Of a stretch of 64,000 bases of DNA, positions 8,789 through 17,567 are shown piece by piece. The stretch's first letter is position 1. The number at the start of each line of letters is the position of its first letter. Source of the stretch: Edaphobacter bradus (GTDB taxonomy: Bacteria; Acidobacteriota; Terriglobia; Terriglobales; Acidobacteriaceae); assembly GCF_025685645.1 (NCBI RefSeq), contig NZ_JAGSYF010000003.1, positions 372,001 through 436,000 on the forward strand, in the 5' to 3' direction. Below the pieces are notes generated by a model, which saw only the letters and a program-made list of their open reading frames with translations, ran no database searches and was not told the origin of the DNA. A program made the translations under genes and the position numbers.

Positions 8789-9640
8789 ATGCGATCCGTT
8801 GCTCCTCGTACCCCGTCGATCAAGCCAAGCGGCAAGAGATATTACCCAACCCCAGCGCTCGAGAAGGGGCTGGACATTCTCGAGTTGTTCGCCAGCACTC
8901 CTGAGGGAATGACGGTGAGCGAGGTTGCGCGGCGGCTCAACCGCACCATGTCGGAGATCTTCCGCATGCTGCTGTGCCTGGAGCAGCGCGGGTATCTGGC
9001 TCAGTCCGGTGCGAAGGACCGATATCATCTGACACTCCGGCTCTTCCGTATGGGGCAGGAGCATCCGCCGACTAAGCGCATGGTGGTGGAGGCGATGCCG
9101 ATCATGCACCGCGTAGCGTACGAGACGCGGCAGTCGTGCCACCTGGGCGTTCTGGACGGAGGACATGTCGTGATCATCGCGCAGGTGGACTCGCCTGAGT
9201 CGACGGGCTTTTATGTGAAGGTGGGGTCGAAGGTCGACCTGATGCATGCATCGACCGGACACGTGATTCTGGCGCACCAGGATGAAGATGCCAGGGAGAG
9301 AGCGATCCAGGAGTGGGCGATTGAGACAAAGAAGAAGAAGCCCGCCGACCTGGGTGATCACCTCGACAAGATTCGCCAGCGGGGCTATGAGCGGCGCGCC
9401 AGCTATGAGGTGACAGGTGTGGTAAATATCAGCTTCCCGGTCCTGAACTCGCAGGGCAATGCCGTGGCCGGACTGACGGTGCCTTATGTGAAGCGGATCG
9501 AGGACACGATCGGGGTACAGGAGATTGTGAATGCGCTTCGGCTGGCGAGCCGGGAGATCAGCGTAGCGATCGGCGCGGTGCTGGAGAGTGAACCGGTCCA
9601 ACAGGAGCCAAAGCATCGCACTGCGAAGGCAAAAAAGTAG
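8789..9640 (+). CDS. IclR family transcriptional regulator
   Basis: DNA-binding regulator of 283 residues. The N-terminal winged helix-turn-helix includes ALEKGLDILELF and MTVSEVARRLNRTMSEIFRM. The C-terminal effector-binding domain includes DLMHASTGHVILAH and ends with VQEIVNALRLASREI. The ATG at 8789 (MRSVAPRT) is preferred; an in-frame extension to 8741 lies in repeat-adjacent DNA and adds no recognisable sequence. IclR proteins commonly control nearby sugar-acid or aromatic catabolic genes, and the closest candidate is the L-fuconate dehydratase at 10213, in front of which a palindrome is found. That link is inferred. Confidence 0.9.
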   Translation: MRSVAPRTPSIKPSGKRYYPTPALEKGLDILELFASTPEGMTVSEVARRLNRTMSEIFRMLLCLEQRGYLAQSGAKDRYHLTLRLFRMGQEHPPTKRMVVEAMPIMHRVAYETRQSCHLGVLDGGHVVIIAQVDSPESTGFYVKVGSKVDLMHASTGHVILAHQDEDARERAIQEWAIETKKKKPADLGDHLDKIRQRGYERRASYEVTGVVNISFPVLNSQGNAVAGLTVPYVKRIEDTIGVQEIVNALRLASREISVAIGAVLESEPVQQEPKHRTAKAKK

Positions 9641-9729
9641 CCCTGCCGGTATGAGATAGCGGTGGTAGGGCTTTGTGGGGAGTAGTGTGATAAAGACCTA
9701 GACACCGCTCGCGACTTGTTGTTGCGGAC

Positions 9730-10060
9730 GAAATCGGTGTTTTGTTTCGGTATGGCGTCGCACTCGCGCCGGGGGCCTATGTTGAGCAGATAATTGCCGC
9801 CGTCGTGAACTCAGGAGATCAGTTGCGGATGACGGTCTTTGACGACTTCCAATTGTCGTCGGCACGCTGGTAGCCCCAGGAGTCGTTGAGGGTTATGCGG
9901 CTCTCCTAGGCTCGGCTGCCTGTCTCGGCCACGATCTTTTGCTCGGGCGTGGAGAAGCGTCCATTGCGTTTTTGTTCTTCAAAGTTGAATTTGAGACGAG
10001 CCTGCACGAAGGGTCTTCCCGATGCCGTGTGACAGGGGCCGGAAAACTGCAGCTCGACTG
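9730..10060 (-). pseudogene. decayed alpha-L-fucosidase (GH29) C-terminal remnant
   Basis: The minus strand contains broken pieces of a GH29 enzyme. Positions 9822-9896 translate to ITLNDSWGYQ, then RADDNWKS and VIRN, the conserved segment near the end of the catalytic domain. Positions 9772-9801 encode GGNYLLNIGP, but in a shifted frame. In-frame stops occur: a TAG at 9905-9907 sits where the family has tryptophan (SRA-stop-ESR against the usual W-E), and a TGA lies between the two conserved blocks. Upstream, FSTPEQKI also fits the family. The N-terminal two thirds of the gene are missing. Its position beside an L-fuconate dehydratase suggests loss of the entry step of an L-fucose pathway. 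Confidence 0.75.
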
Positions 10061-10084
10061 CAGCAGAGTTGTAATGGGCAGTAA

Positions 10085-10098
10085 TTGATAATTGTCAA
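10085..10098. promoter_or_regulatory. candidate operator upstream of the L-fuconate dehydratase gene
   Basis: Near-perfect 14-base palindrome TTGATAATTGTCAA (one mismatched pair), 115 bases before the start of the dehydratase gene and in AT-rich DNA unlike the surroundings. This is plausible as a binding site for the nearby IclR protein or another regulator. No experimental support. Confidence 0.45.
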
Positions 10099-10212
10099 CA
10101 ATAAAAAATATGTTTTAAGAATCTTCATTTTTTCTTTACCCTCTTTTGTCTGAGAACAGCTATTTAGCCAATTTCGAAGTATGATTTCATTTACAAAGAA
10201 TCGCTTCCGTAA

Positions 10213-11595
10213 ATGGAAATTCAGGAGCTGGCCCGAAAGGATGCGTTAAGAGAGACCGTGAGCGAAATCATCATTACCGACATCCGCGTCATCGATCTGA
10301 GGTTTCCGACGTCGCGCGAGAGCATTGGTTCGGATGCGGTGAATAAGGACCCGGACTACTCGGCGGCGTACTGCATCCTTGAGACGAACACGGGGCTCGA
10401 AGGACATGGACTCACGTTCACACTGGGGCGAGGGACGGAGTTGTGCGTCATGGCGCTGGAGTACCTGGGCCATGTGGTCAAAGGCCGCTCGCTGGCTTCG
10501 CTAACCGAAGATATGGTTGGCTTCAGCCGTGCGTTGACCGATGAGAGTCAGTTCCGGTGGCTCGGGCCGGAGAAGGGCGTGATTCACCTCGCCGCAGGCG
10601 CTCTGATTAATGCTGTGTGGGACTTGTATGCGCGGGCGGAGAAGAAGCCCTTGTGGCGTCTGCTGGCGGGGATGGAGCCGAAACAGATTCTTTCTGCCGT
10701 CGATTTTCGCTACATCGATGATGCGTTGAAACCTGAAGAAGCGCGGGAGATCTTAGAGGCAGCACAGGCAGGCAAGGCCGAGCGGATCGCTGTGCTGGAG
10801 CGCGATGGGTATCCGGCGTACACGACCTCTGTGGGATGGTATGGATTCAGCGATGAGAAGATCCGCAGGCTGTGCCACGAGGCGCTGGCCGACGGGTGGA
10901 CCAGGTTCAAGCTGAAGGTCGGCGGCGATCCCGTGAACGACCTGCGGCGGGGACGGATCGTGCGCGAGGAGATTGGCTGGACGAACAAGCTGATGGTGGA
11001 CGCCAACCAGAAGTGGGGCGTCGAGGAGGCGATTCAGCGAACGCGCGAGTTGGCCGCGCTGGATCCATGGTGGATGGAAGAGCCTACCAACCCGGACGAC
11101 ATTCTGGGCCACGCACGCATTCGCGCTGAGGCCGCGCCGATCCGGATCGCGACGGGAGAGCACTGCCATAACCGTGTGATGTTCAAGCAATTTTTCCAGG
11201 CGAAGGCGATCGACGTGTGCCAGATCGATAGCTGCAGGGTTGCGGGAGTGAATGAGAACCTCGCGATTCTACTGATGGCTGCGAAGTTCAAGGTTCCGGT
11301 GTGTCCGCATGCGGGCGGCGTGGGCCTGTGCGAGTACGTGCAGCATCTCTCGGCGTTCGACTTTGTCAGCGTCTCAGCGACTATGGAGGACCGCGTGATC
11401 GAGTATGTGGGCCATCTGCACGAGCACTTTGTTGATCCGGTGCGCATACGGCGAGGGAGGTATCTGATGCCGGAGATGCCGGGCTACAGCATCGAGATTC
11501 GCGCGGAGTCGCTGCAGCGATACCGCTTCCCGGAAGGTGAGGCCTGGCGCGCTGAGGAAGCGCAGGAGACGGCCATCGCGGAGAGTGCGCATTGA
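10213..11595 (+). CDS. L-fuconate dehydratase (enolase superfamily)
   Basis: Mandelate-racemase-group enolase that removes water from L-fuconate to give 2-keto-3-deoxy-L-fuconate. The capping domain (about 20-170) is followed by the barrel. Active-site features are RFKLKVGG (K233/K235), metal ligands D263 in MVDANQ, E289/E290 in WWMEEPTN and E316 in ATGEH, and H366 in CPHAGGVG. The full-length match, including GWYGFSDEKI and SATMEDRVIEYV, is specific to fuconate dehydratases rather than generic enolases. At 460 residues it is slightly longer than usual (~440) because of an N-terminal extension; the ribosome site at 10213 is weak. It stands alone, next to a fucosidase remnant, with no dehydrogenase or aldolase of the pathway nearby. 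Confidence 0.88.
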   Translation: MEIQELARKDALRETVSEIIITDIRVIDLRFPTSRESIGSDAVNKDPDYSAAYCILETNTGLEGHGLTFTLGRGTELCVMALEYLGHVVKGRSLASLTEDMVGFSRALTDESQFRWLGPEKGVIHLAAGALINAVWDLYARAEKKPLWRLLAGMEPKQILSAVDFRYIDDALKPEEAREILEAAQAGKAERIAVLERDGYPAYTTSVGWYGFSDEKIRRLCHEALADGWTRFKLKVGGDPVNDLRRGRIVREEIGWTNKLMVDANQKWGVEEAIQRTRELAALDPWWMEEPTNPDDILGHARIRAEAAPIRIATGEHCHNRVMFKQFFQAKAIDVCQIDSCRVAGVNENLAILLMAAKFKVPVCPHAGGVGLCEYVQHLSAFDFVSVSATMEDRVIEYVGHLHEHFVDPVRIRRGRYLMPEMPGYSIEIRAESLQRYRFPEGEAWRAEEAQETAIAESAH

Positions 11596-11655
11596 GTCCG
11601 CTGCGGGGTTCCAGATGGTTTTGTGCGCCTCGGCCGCTATGAATGCGCACTCAGG

Positions 11656-13170
11656 CTATTCGGCTGTAGACAGGATGACCTCGGAGCGCGGCGCATCAGC
11701 GTGGCCGCGCATCAGCATGGTGTAGACGGTGCCAGCGGTAAAGAATCCGACGAACCAGGCGTAGTCGTAGAAGTGCACTAGAACGCGCACAACGTGATGT
11801 CCGCCAATCAACCAACTCGCTCCGACGCCGAGGCGATTCAGTACGATACCGGTAAGCGCCAATAGGACTCCGGTGATGAGTGCGACGATCGCACGCGGGT
11901 TGATGCCGCTTGAATACTCGTAGACTCCGTTGCGCCGGTAGAGCGAGCAGACATCAAGCCTTCTCCTGCGAATCAGGAAGTAGTCGGCGACCATGATTCC
12001 TGCGACCGGGCCAAGCAGGCCGGAGTATCCGACGAGCCAGCCGAAAATGTACGAACCGAAGGTCGCCATCAGCTTCCACGGCATCATTGCGAGGCCGAGG
12101 AGACCGGTGATGAGGCCTCCGGTGCGGAAGGAGATGTAGCGCGGCGCGAGGTTGGAGAAGTCGTTGGAGGGGGAGACGACGTTGGCGCCGATGTTGACGT
12201 TGAGGGTAGCGATGAGGATCGAGATGAGCGCGAGGAATGCGATGAACGGCTGATGGAAACGCCCGAGCAGCGTGATCGGCGACCAGATGGGTTCGCCGAA
12301 GATGACTGCCGACGCGGAGGTAACGGCGATGCCGATGAAGGAATACAGCGTCATCGCGACGGGAAGCCCAAAGGCCTGGCCGACAATCTGGGCATCCTGG
12401 TTCTTTGCGTAGCGCGTGAAGTCGGGGATGTTGAGCGAGAGCGTCGCCCAGTAGCCAACCATCGCGGTAAGAGAAGGAAAGAAGAAGCGCAGGAAGCTTC
12501 CGGTGGAGTGAAACTGGCTGGGTGCAGCGAGCATGGGACCGAAGCCGCCAGCCTTTTGGAGCATCCACACGAGCAGAGTGAGCGACATGCAGAAGAGAAA
12601 CGGCGCGGAGAAGCTCTGGAGGAAGCGGATGGATTCGACACCACGCCACACGACCAACATGTTCAAGAGCCAAAAGCCGAGGAAGCAGGCCCAGAGCACC
12701 CACGGCATTCCCTGTGCGGCGGGCGAAAGAACATAGATCATCTGCGCGATGGATTGGCCTCCGATCCACGACTGAATGCCAAACCAGCCGCATGCCACAA
12801 TCGCGCGCAGGATCGCTGGAATGTTTGCCCCGCGCGTGCCGAAGCTTGCGCGCACGAAGACGGGGAACGGAATGCCATATTTCGCGCCCGCGTGCGCGTT
12901 GAGGATCATGGGGATGAGGACGATGAGGTTTCCCAGCAGGATGGTGAGGACAGCCTGCTTCCAGTTCATGCCGCCAGCGATGAGCGAGGAGGCGAGCATG
13001 TAGGTGGTGACCTCCATCGACATGGAGAACCACAGCGCGATGTAGTTGTAGGTGCTCCAGGTGCGGTGTTCCGGTGTGGTGGGCGCGAGGTCGTGATTGT
13101 AGAGGCGCGCGTCGGCGTTCGCGATTCTTTGCGCTGTATCCGTCGCGACAGAAGAGCCGGTGGGGATCAC
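11656..13170 (-). CDS. NCS1 family nucleobase:cation symporter
   Basis: Inner-membrane permease of 504 residues with about 12 helices, of the cytosine/uracil/allantoin/hydantoin transporter family. Characteristic segments are NYIALWFSMSMEVTTYM, GWFGIQSWIGGQS, and NLAPRYISFRTGG, which follows NVVSPSNDFSN. The GTG at 13170 is chosen because AGGAGGG lies eight bases upstream and it overlaps the stop of the dihydropyrimidinase gene by one base (TAGTG). It is the last gene of the pyrimidine-catabolic cluster and most likely imports uracil, thymine or a related base. Allantoin or hydantoin is possible as an alternative. Confidence 0.9.
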   Translation of the reverse strand: MIPTGSSVATDTAQRIANADARLYNHDLAPTTPEHRTWSTYNYIALWFSMSMEVTTYMLASSLIAGGMNWKQAVLTILLGNLIVLIPMILNAHAGAKYGIPFPVFVRASFGTRGANIPAILRAIVACGWFGIQSWIGGQSIAQMIYVLSPAAQGMPWVLWACFLGFWLLNMLVVWRGVESIRFLQSFSAPFLFCMSLTLLVWMLQKAGGFGPMLAAPSQFHSTGSFLRFFFPSLTAMVGYWATLSLNIPDFTRYAKNQDAQIVGQAFGLPVAMTLYSFIGIAVTSASAVIFGEPIWSPITLLGRFHQPFIAFLALISILIATLNVNIGANVVSPSNDFSNLAPRYISFRTGGLITGLLGLAMMPWKLMATFGSYIFGWLVGYSGLLGPVAGIMVADYFLIRRRRLDVCSLYRRNGVYEYSSGINPRAIVALITGVLLALTGIVLNRLGVGASWLIGGHHVVRVLVHFYDYAWFVGFFTAGTVYTMLMRGHADAPRSEVILSTAE

Positions 13171-14570
13171 TAGGCGAACCCTCCTGCGTTGGCTTCGCGC
13201 TTGAGAAAGCGGCCACGGCCGACTTCTCCGATCCACTCGCCATCTTTCACGACGAGATCACCGCGCGAGAAGACGTGTTTTGCGTTTCCGCGGACCTTCC
13301 AGCCTTCGAACATGGAGTAATCGGTCGCCATGCGCTGCGTTGCGGCGGAGATGGTGTAGTCGGCGTTCGGGTTCCAGAGGAGGATGTCGGCGTCCTTGCC
13401 GGGTGCGAGCGTGCCTTTCTTCGGCATGCCGAAGATGCGTGCTGGAGCGGTGCAGGCCAGCTCGACGAACTGCTCTGGTGTAAGGCGGCCGGAGTTGACG
13501 CCGAAGTGCCAGAGGATCTGCATGCGGTTTTCGATACCGGGGCCGCCGTTGGGGATCTTGCTGAAGTTATTGCGGCCAAGGGATTTCTGATCGGCGAAGC
13601 GGAAGGGGCAGTGGTCAGTGGAGACGACGGCAAGCGAGCCTTTCTCGAGCGCCTGCCACAGCGGCTCCTGGTTCTTCTTCTCGCGGAGCGGAGGCGTGAG
13701 GACATATTTCGCTTCATCCCAACTCTTGCCGGGCATCTGATCTTCGAGCGAGAGGACCAGGTACTGGATGCAGGTCTCGGCCATTGCGCGGGCTCCGCGT
13801 GCCTGCATGAACCTGAGCTCGTCCAGGGCGTACTCGTTGGAGAGGTGCACGATGTAGACTGCTGCGCCGGTCATGTCGGCGAGTGCGATGGCGCGGTGGG
13901 TCGCTTCGGCCTCGGCTTTGGGCGAGCGCGAGAGCGCGTGGTAGTGAGGCGCGGTCTTGCCCTCGGCAAGCATCTGCGCGACGACGACATCGATGGCGCT
14001 GCCGTTTTCGGCGTGGACGCAACAGAGCGCGTTGAGTGCGGCGGCTTTCTGCATGACCCGGAACATGAGACCGTCGTCGATCATGAGGACACCGGGATAG
14101 GCCATGAAGAGCTTGAAGGACGAGATGCCTTCGGCGACCATCTCTTCCATCTCACGGAGGCCGCGCGAACAGTCGCCGCCTCCGAGATCGGTAACGGCCA
14201 TGTGGAGCCCATAGTCGATGCACGCTTTGCCGCGCGACTTGCCGCGCCAGGTATCGTACGCCTCGCGCATGGTGTGGCCCATGGACTGGAGCGCGAAGTC
14301 GATAACGGTGGTTGTGCCGCCGACTGCGGCGGCGATGGTGCCGGTACGGTAGTCGTCAGCAGAGACCGTGCCGCCGAAGGGCATATCGAGATGCGTGTGC
14401 ACGTCGATTCCGCCGGGCATGACGAAGAGGCCGGTGGCGTCGACCACAGTGTGATCAGCAGCGGAGAGGTTCGGCGCGACCTGTGCGATGGTCTCGCCTT
14501 CGATGAGGACGTCGGCCTTCTGCCGGCCGTCGGCGTTGATGACGGTTCCGTTCTGAATCAGCATTCCCAT
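13170..14570 (-). CDS. hydA: dihydropyrimidinase (D-hydantoinase type)
   Basis: Zinc amidohydrolase that opens the ring of 5,6-dihydrouracil or dihydrothymine to N-carbamoyl-beta-alanine or the methyl analogue. Metal ligands are visible: H58 and H60 in GGIDVHTHLD, the carboxylated lysine K153 in SSFKLFMAYPG and H186 in CVHAENG. STDHCPF and NGGPGIENR are typical of dihydropyrimidinases. The length of 466 residues is normal. The ATG at 14570 has GGAGAAGC upstream. It lies 22 bases after preA and overlaps the permease start, so it is the second enzyme in a tightly packed pathway operon. Confidence 0.93.
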   Translation of the reverse strand: MGMLIQNGTVINADGRQKADVLIEGETIAQVAPNLSAADHTVVDATGLFVMPGGIDVHTHLDMPFGGTVSADDYRTGTIAAAVGGTTTVIDFALQSMGHTMREAYDTWRGKSRGKACIDYGLHMAVTDLGGGDCSRGLREMEEMVAEGISSFKLFMAYPGVLMIDDGLMFRVMQKAAALNALCCVHAENGSAIDVVVAQMLAEGKTAPHYHALSRSPKAEAEATHRAIALADMTGAAVYIVHLSNEYALDELRFMQARGARAMAETCIQYLVLSLEDQMPGKSWDEAKYVLTPPLREKKNQEPLWQALEKGSLAVVSTDHCPFRFADQKSLGRNNFSKIPNGGPGIENRMQILWHFGVNSGRLTPEQFVELACTAPARIFGMPKKGTLAPGKDADILLWNPNADYTISAATQRMATDYSMFEGWKVRGNAKHVFSRGDLVVKDGEWIGEVGRGRFLKREANAGGFA

Positions 14571-14592
14571 TGATGCTTCTCCGGTTGTGCGG

Positions 14593-16017
14593 TTATCCGT
14601 TGGTGTTCATGACCTCGCGCGCGCCTTCGGGGACGAGTCCTGCGGAGGTGCGTTCATCCCAGTTCTGCGGCGGCAGGCCGTTGTTGATCTGCTCCATCGT
14701 GATGCAGTTCTCGACCGGACAAACGAGCGCGCAGAGGTTGCAGCCTACGCAGTGCTCTTCATCGACGCGCGGAATGCGCTCGAGCGGCGTGATTGCGCTT
14801 GAATGGGCAGCGCCGCCGGAGTCGAGCTTGGGGATGGGCGTGGTCGAGATGCGTTGGGCCGACGTAGCCTCCACCATTGCCGGCGTACGCGTGGTGTCGG
14901 GCGCAGGAGCAGTGCGGTCGAGGTGGATGCACTGGTGTGCGCCGTCCCAGCAGGCGGTGTAGCAGAGCTGACAGCCGATGCAGAGATCCTCGTGAATGCG
15001 GGCGACGATCTTGTAGTTGAGGTTGAGGTACTTCCAATCGGTGACGTTGGGCAACGAGAGGCCGCGGAAGTCGTCGATGGTCGTGAAGCCTTTCTCTGCC
15101 ATCCACGCGAGGAGGCCGTCCTGCATGTCCTCGATGATGCGGTAGCCGTAGTGCATTACCGCGGTGCAGACCTGTACGTTGCCGCAGCCGAGCAGGATGA
15201 ACTCCGCTGCGTCGCGCCATGTGCCGATGCCGCCGATGCCGGAGAGGGGAAGCGCGGCTGCGGGATCCGATTGCACCTGCTGGACCATGTTGAGCGCAAT
15301 GGGCTTAACTGCAGGGCCGCAGTAGCCACCGTGCGAGCTCTTGCCGTCGACGTTGGGGTTCGGCTGGAAGTTGTCTAGGTTAATGCCGGTGATGGAGTTG
15401 ATGGTGTTGATGGCGGAGAGCGCATCGGCTCCAGCGCGCTTGGCGGCGCGGGCGGGCATGCGGATGTCGGAGATGTTGGGCGTGAGCTTGACGATGACGG
15501 GTGTGCGCGCCTTCTCTTTGACCCACGAGGTAATCTGCTCGCAGTACTCAGGCACCTGGCCGACGGCCGAGCCCATGCCGCGCTCGCTCATTCCGTGCGG
15601 ACATCCGAAGTTGAGCTCCAGGCCGTCGGCTCCGGCGTCTTCGGCGCGCTGCACGATCTCGTGCCAGGTCTCGCGCTTCGACTCGACCATCAGTGACGCG
15701 ATGACGATGTTCTTTGGATATCGGCGCTTGACCTCGGCGATCTCGCGCAGGTTGACCTCTGTGGGCCGGTCGGAGATGAGCTCGATGTTGTTGAGGCCCA
15801 TCATGCGGTGTCCGTCCCAGTCGATCGACGAGTAGCGCGAGCTGACGTTAGTGATGGGGGCGCCGATGGTCTTCCATACGGCGCCGCCCCAACCGGCGTC
15901 AAAGGCACGCATGACCTGCTCGCCGCAGTTGGTGGGTGGAGCCGAGGCCAGCCAGAATGGGTTCATACACTTGATGCCGGCGAAGGTGGTTTCGAGAGTT
16001 GGCTTAGGCGTGGACAT
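14593..16017 (-). CDS. preA: NAD-dependent dihydropyrimidine dehydrogenase subunit PreA
   Basis: Catalytic flavin subunit that reduces uracil and thymine to their 5,6-dihydro forms, together with PreT. The dihydroorotate-dehydrogenase-like barrel begins KPTLETTFAGIKCMNPFWLA and includes ELNFGCPHGMSERGMG and SAINTINSI. Two C-terminal 4Fe-4S motifs follow: CIGCQLCYTAC and CVGCNLCALVCP. The ATG at 16017 (MSTPKP) is chosen over a 76-codon upstream extension that overlaps preT out of frame. The true overlap with preT is 14 bases. At 474 residues it is longer than E. coli PreA (411) because of an insert between the two iron-sulfur motifs. Confidence 0.94.
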   Translation of the reverse strand: MSTPKPTLETTFAGIKCMNPFWLASAPPTNCGEQVMRAFDAGWGGAVWKTIGAPITNVSSRYSSIDWDGHRMMGLNNIELISDRPTEVNLREIAEVKRRYPKNIVIASLMVESKRETWHEIVQRAEDAGADGLELNFGCPHGMSERGMGSAVGQVPEYCEQITSWVKEKARTPVIVKLTPNISDIRMPARAAKRAGADALSAINTINSITGINLDNFQPNPNVDGKSSHGGYCGPAVKPIALNMVQQVQSDPAAALPLSGIGGIGTWRDAAEFILLGCGNVQVCTAVMHYGYRIIEDMQDGLLAWMAEKGFTTIDDFRGLSLPNVTDWKYLNLNYKIVARIHEDLCIGCQLCYTACWDGAHQCIHLDRTAPAPDTTRTPAMVEATSAQRISTTPIPKLDSGGAAHSSAITPLERIPRVDEEHCVGCNLCALVCPVENCITMEQINNGLPPQNWDERTSAGLVPEGAREVMNTNG

Positions 16018-17359
16018 GATTGCCCTCCAGCCAGGCAGCGATACCGATGCCTGCTCGTTTGCCGTCGGCGACGGCGTCGACGACCTCGCGGCCGCCGTTG
16101 GTGCAGTCGCCGCCGGCGAAGTACTTCGGGTTCGAGGTCTGGCCGCTGACGCGATCGATGACGATACGGCCACGCTCGAGCTGGATCGTCGCGCTCCCAC
16201 TCCCGTTGGGGAGAAACGTGGTGTGGGTTCCCTGACCAATCGCAAGAACGACGAGGTCGATGGGCAGCGTGAACTCTGAGCCCGGCTCCAGGATGAGCGA
16301 GCCGTCAGTTGTGGGGGCGAGTCGCGTGAGCTGGAGCGACTCGACGGAGCCGGTGCCGCGGATGGCGGTGGGCTGCACGTGCCAGAAAAAGTTCACTCCC
16401 TCCTGTTTGGCGTGTTCGTACTCAAAGGAGAAGGCCGACATGTGCTCTGCTCCGCGGCGGTAGATCATGTGGACCTCGACGGCGCCGAGACGGACTGAAG
16501 CAATCGCGGCATCAATGGCGGTATTCCCTGCCCCGACGACGGCTACGCGCGCGGGAGACGTGGTGATTAATCCGGACTTGTAGCCGGCGATGAGGTCGAG
16601 TGCGTTAGTGACTCCCGCGAGTTGCTCACCAGCGACACCGAGCTGGTGGATGCCTCCGAGACCGATGCCGAGAAAGATCGCATCGTGGGTGCTCTCAAGC
16701 TGGGCAAGCAGCGCCGCGTCGACCGGCGTCTCGAAGCGAAACTCCACGCCAAGCTGGGCAAGCAGATCGATCTCGTGCAGGCTGTCGGCGAGCGTCAGCT
16801 TGTACTCGGCGATGCCGTAGGTGTTGAGTCCTCCGGGAAGCGGGCGGGCGTCGTGGATCGTTGCGCGAATGCCCCTGCGGCGAAGTTCGGCGGCACAGGC
16901 CAGCGAGGCGGGTCCGGCGCCGATGAGCGCCACGGATCGGCCAGTCTCCTCACCGGGCTCAAAGGGCAATGGATTACCGCTTGCATGAAAGGAGTCCATG
17001 GCGAACTGCTGCAGGCGGCCGATCTGGATAGGCTGCTTGTTATAGCGGTGCATCACGCAGGAGCCCTCGCAGAGCACATTCACCGGGCAGGCCCTCGAAC
17101 AGCTTGCGCCGAGGATGTTCGCATCGAGAATCGTGCGGGCAGAGCCTGCGAGATTGCCGCTGGCGATCTTCTTGATAAAGCGCGGGACGTCGATGTGCGT
17201 GGGGCAGGCGGCCGTGCAGGGAGCGTCGAAGCAGTAGAGGCATCGGTTGGCCTCTACTGTGGCTGCCTGGCTGCCCAGCGGGGGATGGATATCGCCAAAC
17301 TTCGCCGCGATTTCAGGCGCAGGAGAGAACTGTTGCCGGTATGACGCTCGTTGACTCAT
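16004..17359 (-). CDS. preT: NAD-dependent dihydropyrimidine dehydrogenase subunit PreT
   Basis: NADH-oxidising subunit that passes electrons to PreA; related to the GltD/glutamate-synthase small subunit. The N-terminal cysteine-rich iron-sulfur region reads CLYCFDAPCTAACPTHID, then CSRACPVNVLCEGSC. The first dinucleotide-binding fold is VALIGAGPASLACA and the second VAVVGAGNTAIDAA. AGGDCTNGG near the end binds FAD. The ATG at 17359 (MSQRAS) with GGGAGGAATT upstream is preferred to a start 29 codons further up. Length 451 residues. The 14-base overlap with preA fits their action as one heteromeric enzyme. Confidence 0.94.
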   Translation of the reverse strand: MSQRASYRQQFSPAPEIAAKFGDIHPPLGSQAATVEANRCLYCFDAPCTAACPTHIDVPRFIKKIASGNLAGSARTILDANILGASCSRACPVNVLCEGSCVMHRYNKQPIQIGRLQQFAMDSFHASGNPLPFEPGEETGRSVALIGAGPASLACAAELRRRGIRATIHDARPLPGGLNTYGIAEYKLTLADSLHEIDLLAQLGVEFRFETPVDAALLAQLESTHDAIFLGIGLGGIHQLGVAGEQLAGVTNALDLIAGYKSGLITTSPARVAVVGAGNTAIDAAIASVRLGAVEVHMIYRRGAEHMSAFSFEYEHAKQEGVNFFWHVQPTAIRGTGSVESLQLTRLAPTTDGSLILEPGSEFTLPIDLVVLAIGQGTHTTFLPNGSGSATIQLERGRIVIDRVSGQTSNPKYFAGGDCTNGGREVVDAVADGKRAGIGIAAWLEGNHVHA

Positions 17360-17567
17360 CGTGCAGAATTCCTCCCGTAACAACGAAAAACCGAAATACG
17401 AGACTGACGGATCACGGACGCTGACATGACCCTCCTTGAAATTCACCGATTCAGATCAGGAGTGATAATTATGCACCATAGAAGGGTCATAGCGTTATAG
17501 AAGAGTGATCGCTATCGCCCATTCTTTACAACACGTCTCCGGGCCGGACGCTCGGTTATTCATAGCC
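17360..17567. other. intergenic gap upstream of preT
   Basis: About 208 bases separating the carbamoylase gene from preT, the only sizeable gap in the pyrimidine cluster. It contains a duplicated ATAGAAG-G motif (CATAGAAGGGTC and TTATAGAAGAGTG, around 17475-17510), which could mark a regulator site or a separate promoter for preT-preA-hydA-permease. No coding sequence was seen. Confidence 0.4.

Noticed and set aside
9638..9677. Possible terminator after the IclR gene (AGCCCT ... AGGGCT)
   Set aside because: Arms of six bases with a long imperfect loop and no T-run; too weak to list.
13074..14573. 499-codon plus-strand open frame over the dihydropyrimidinase gene
   Set aside because: Antisense shadow of a gene with full metal-ligand set; no ribosome site or homology.
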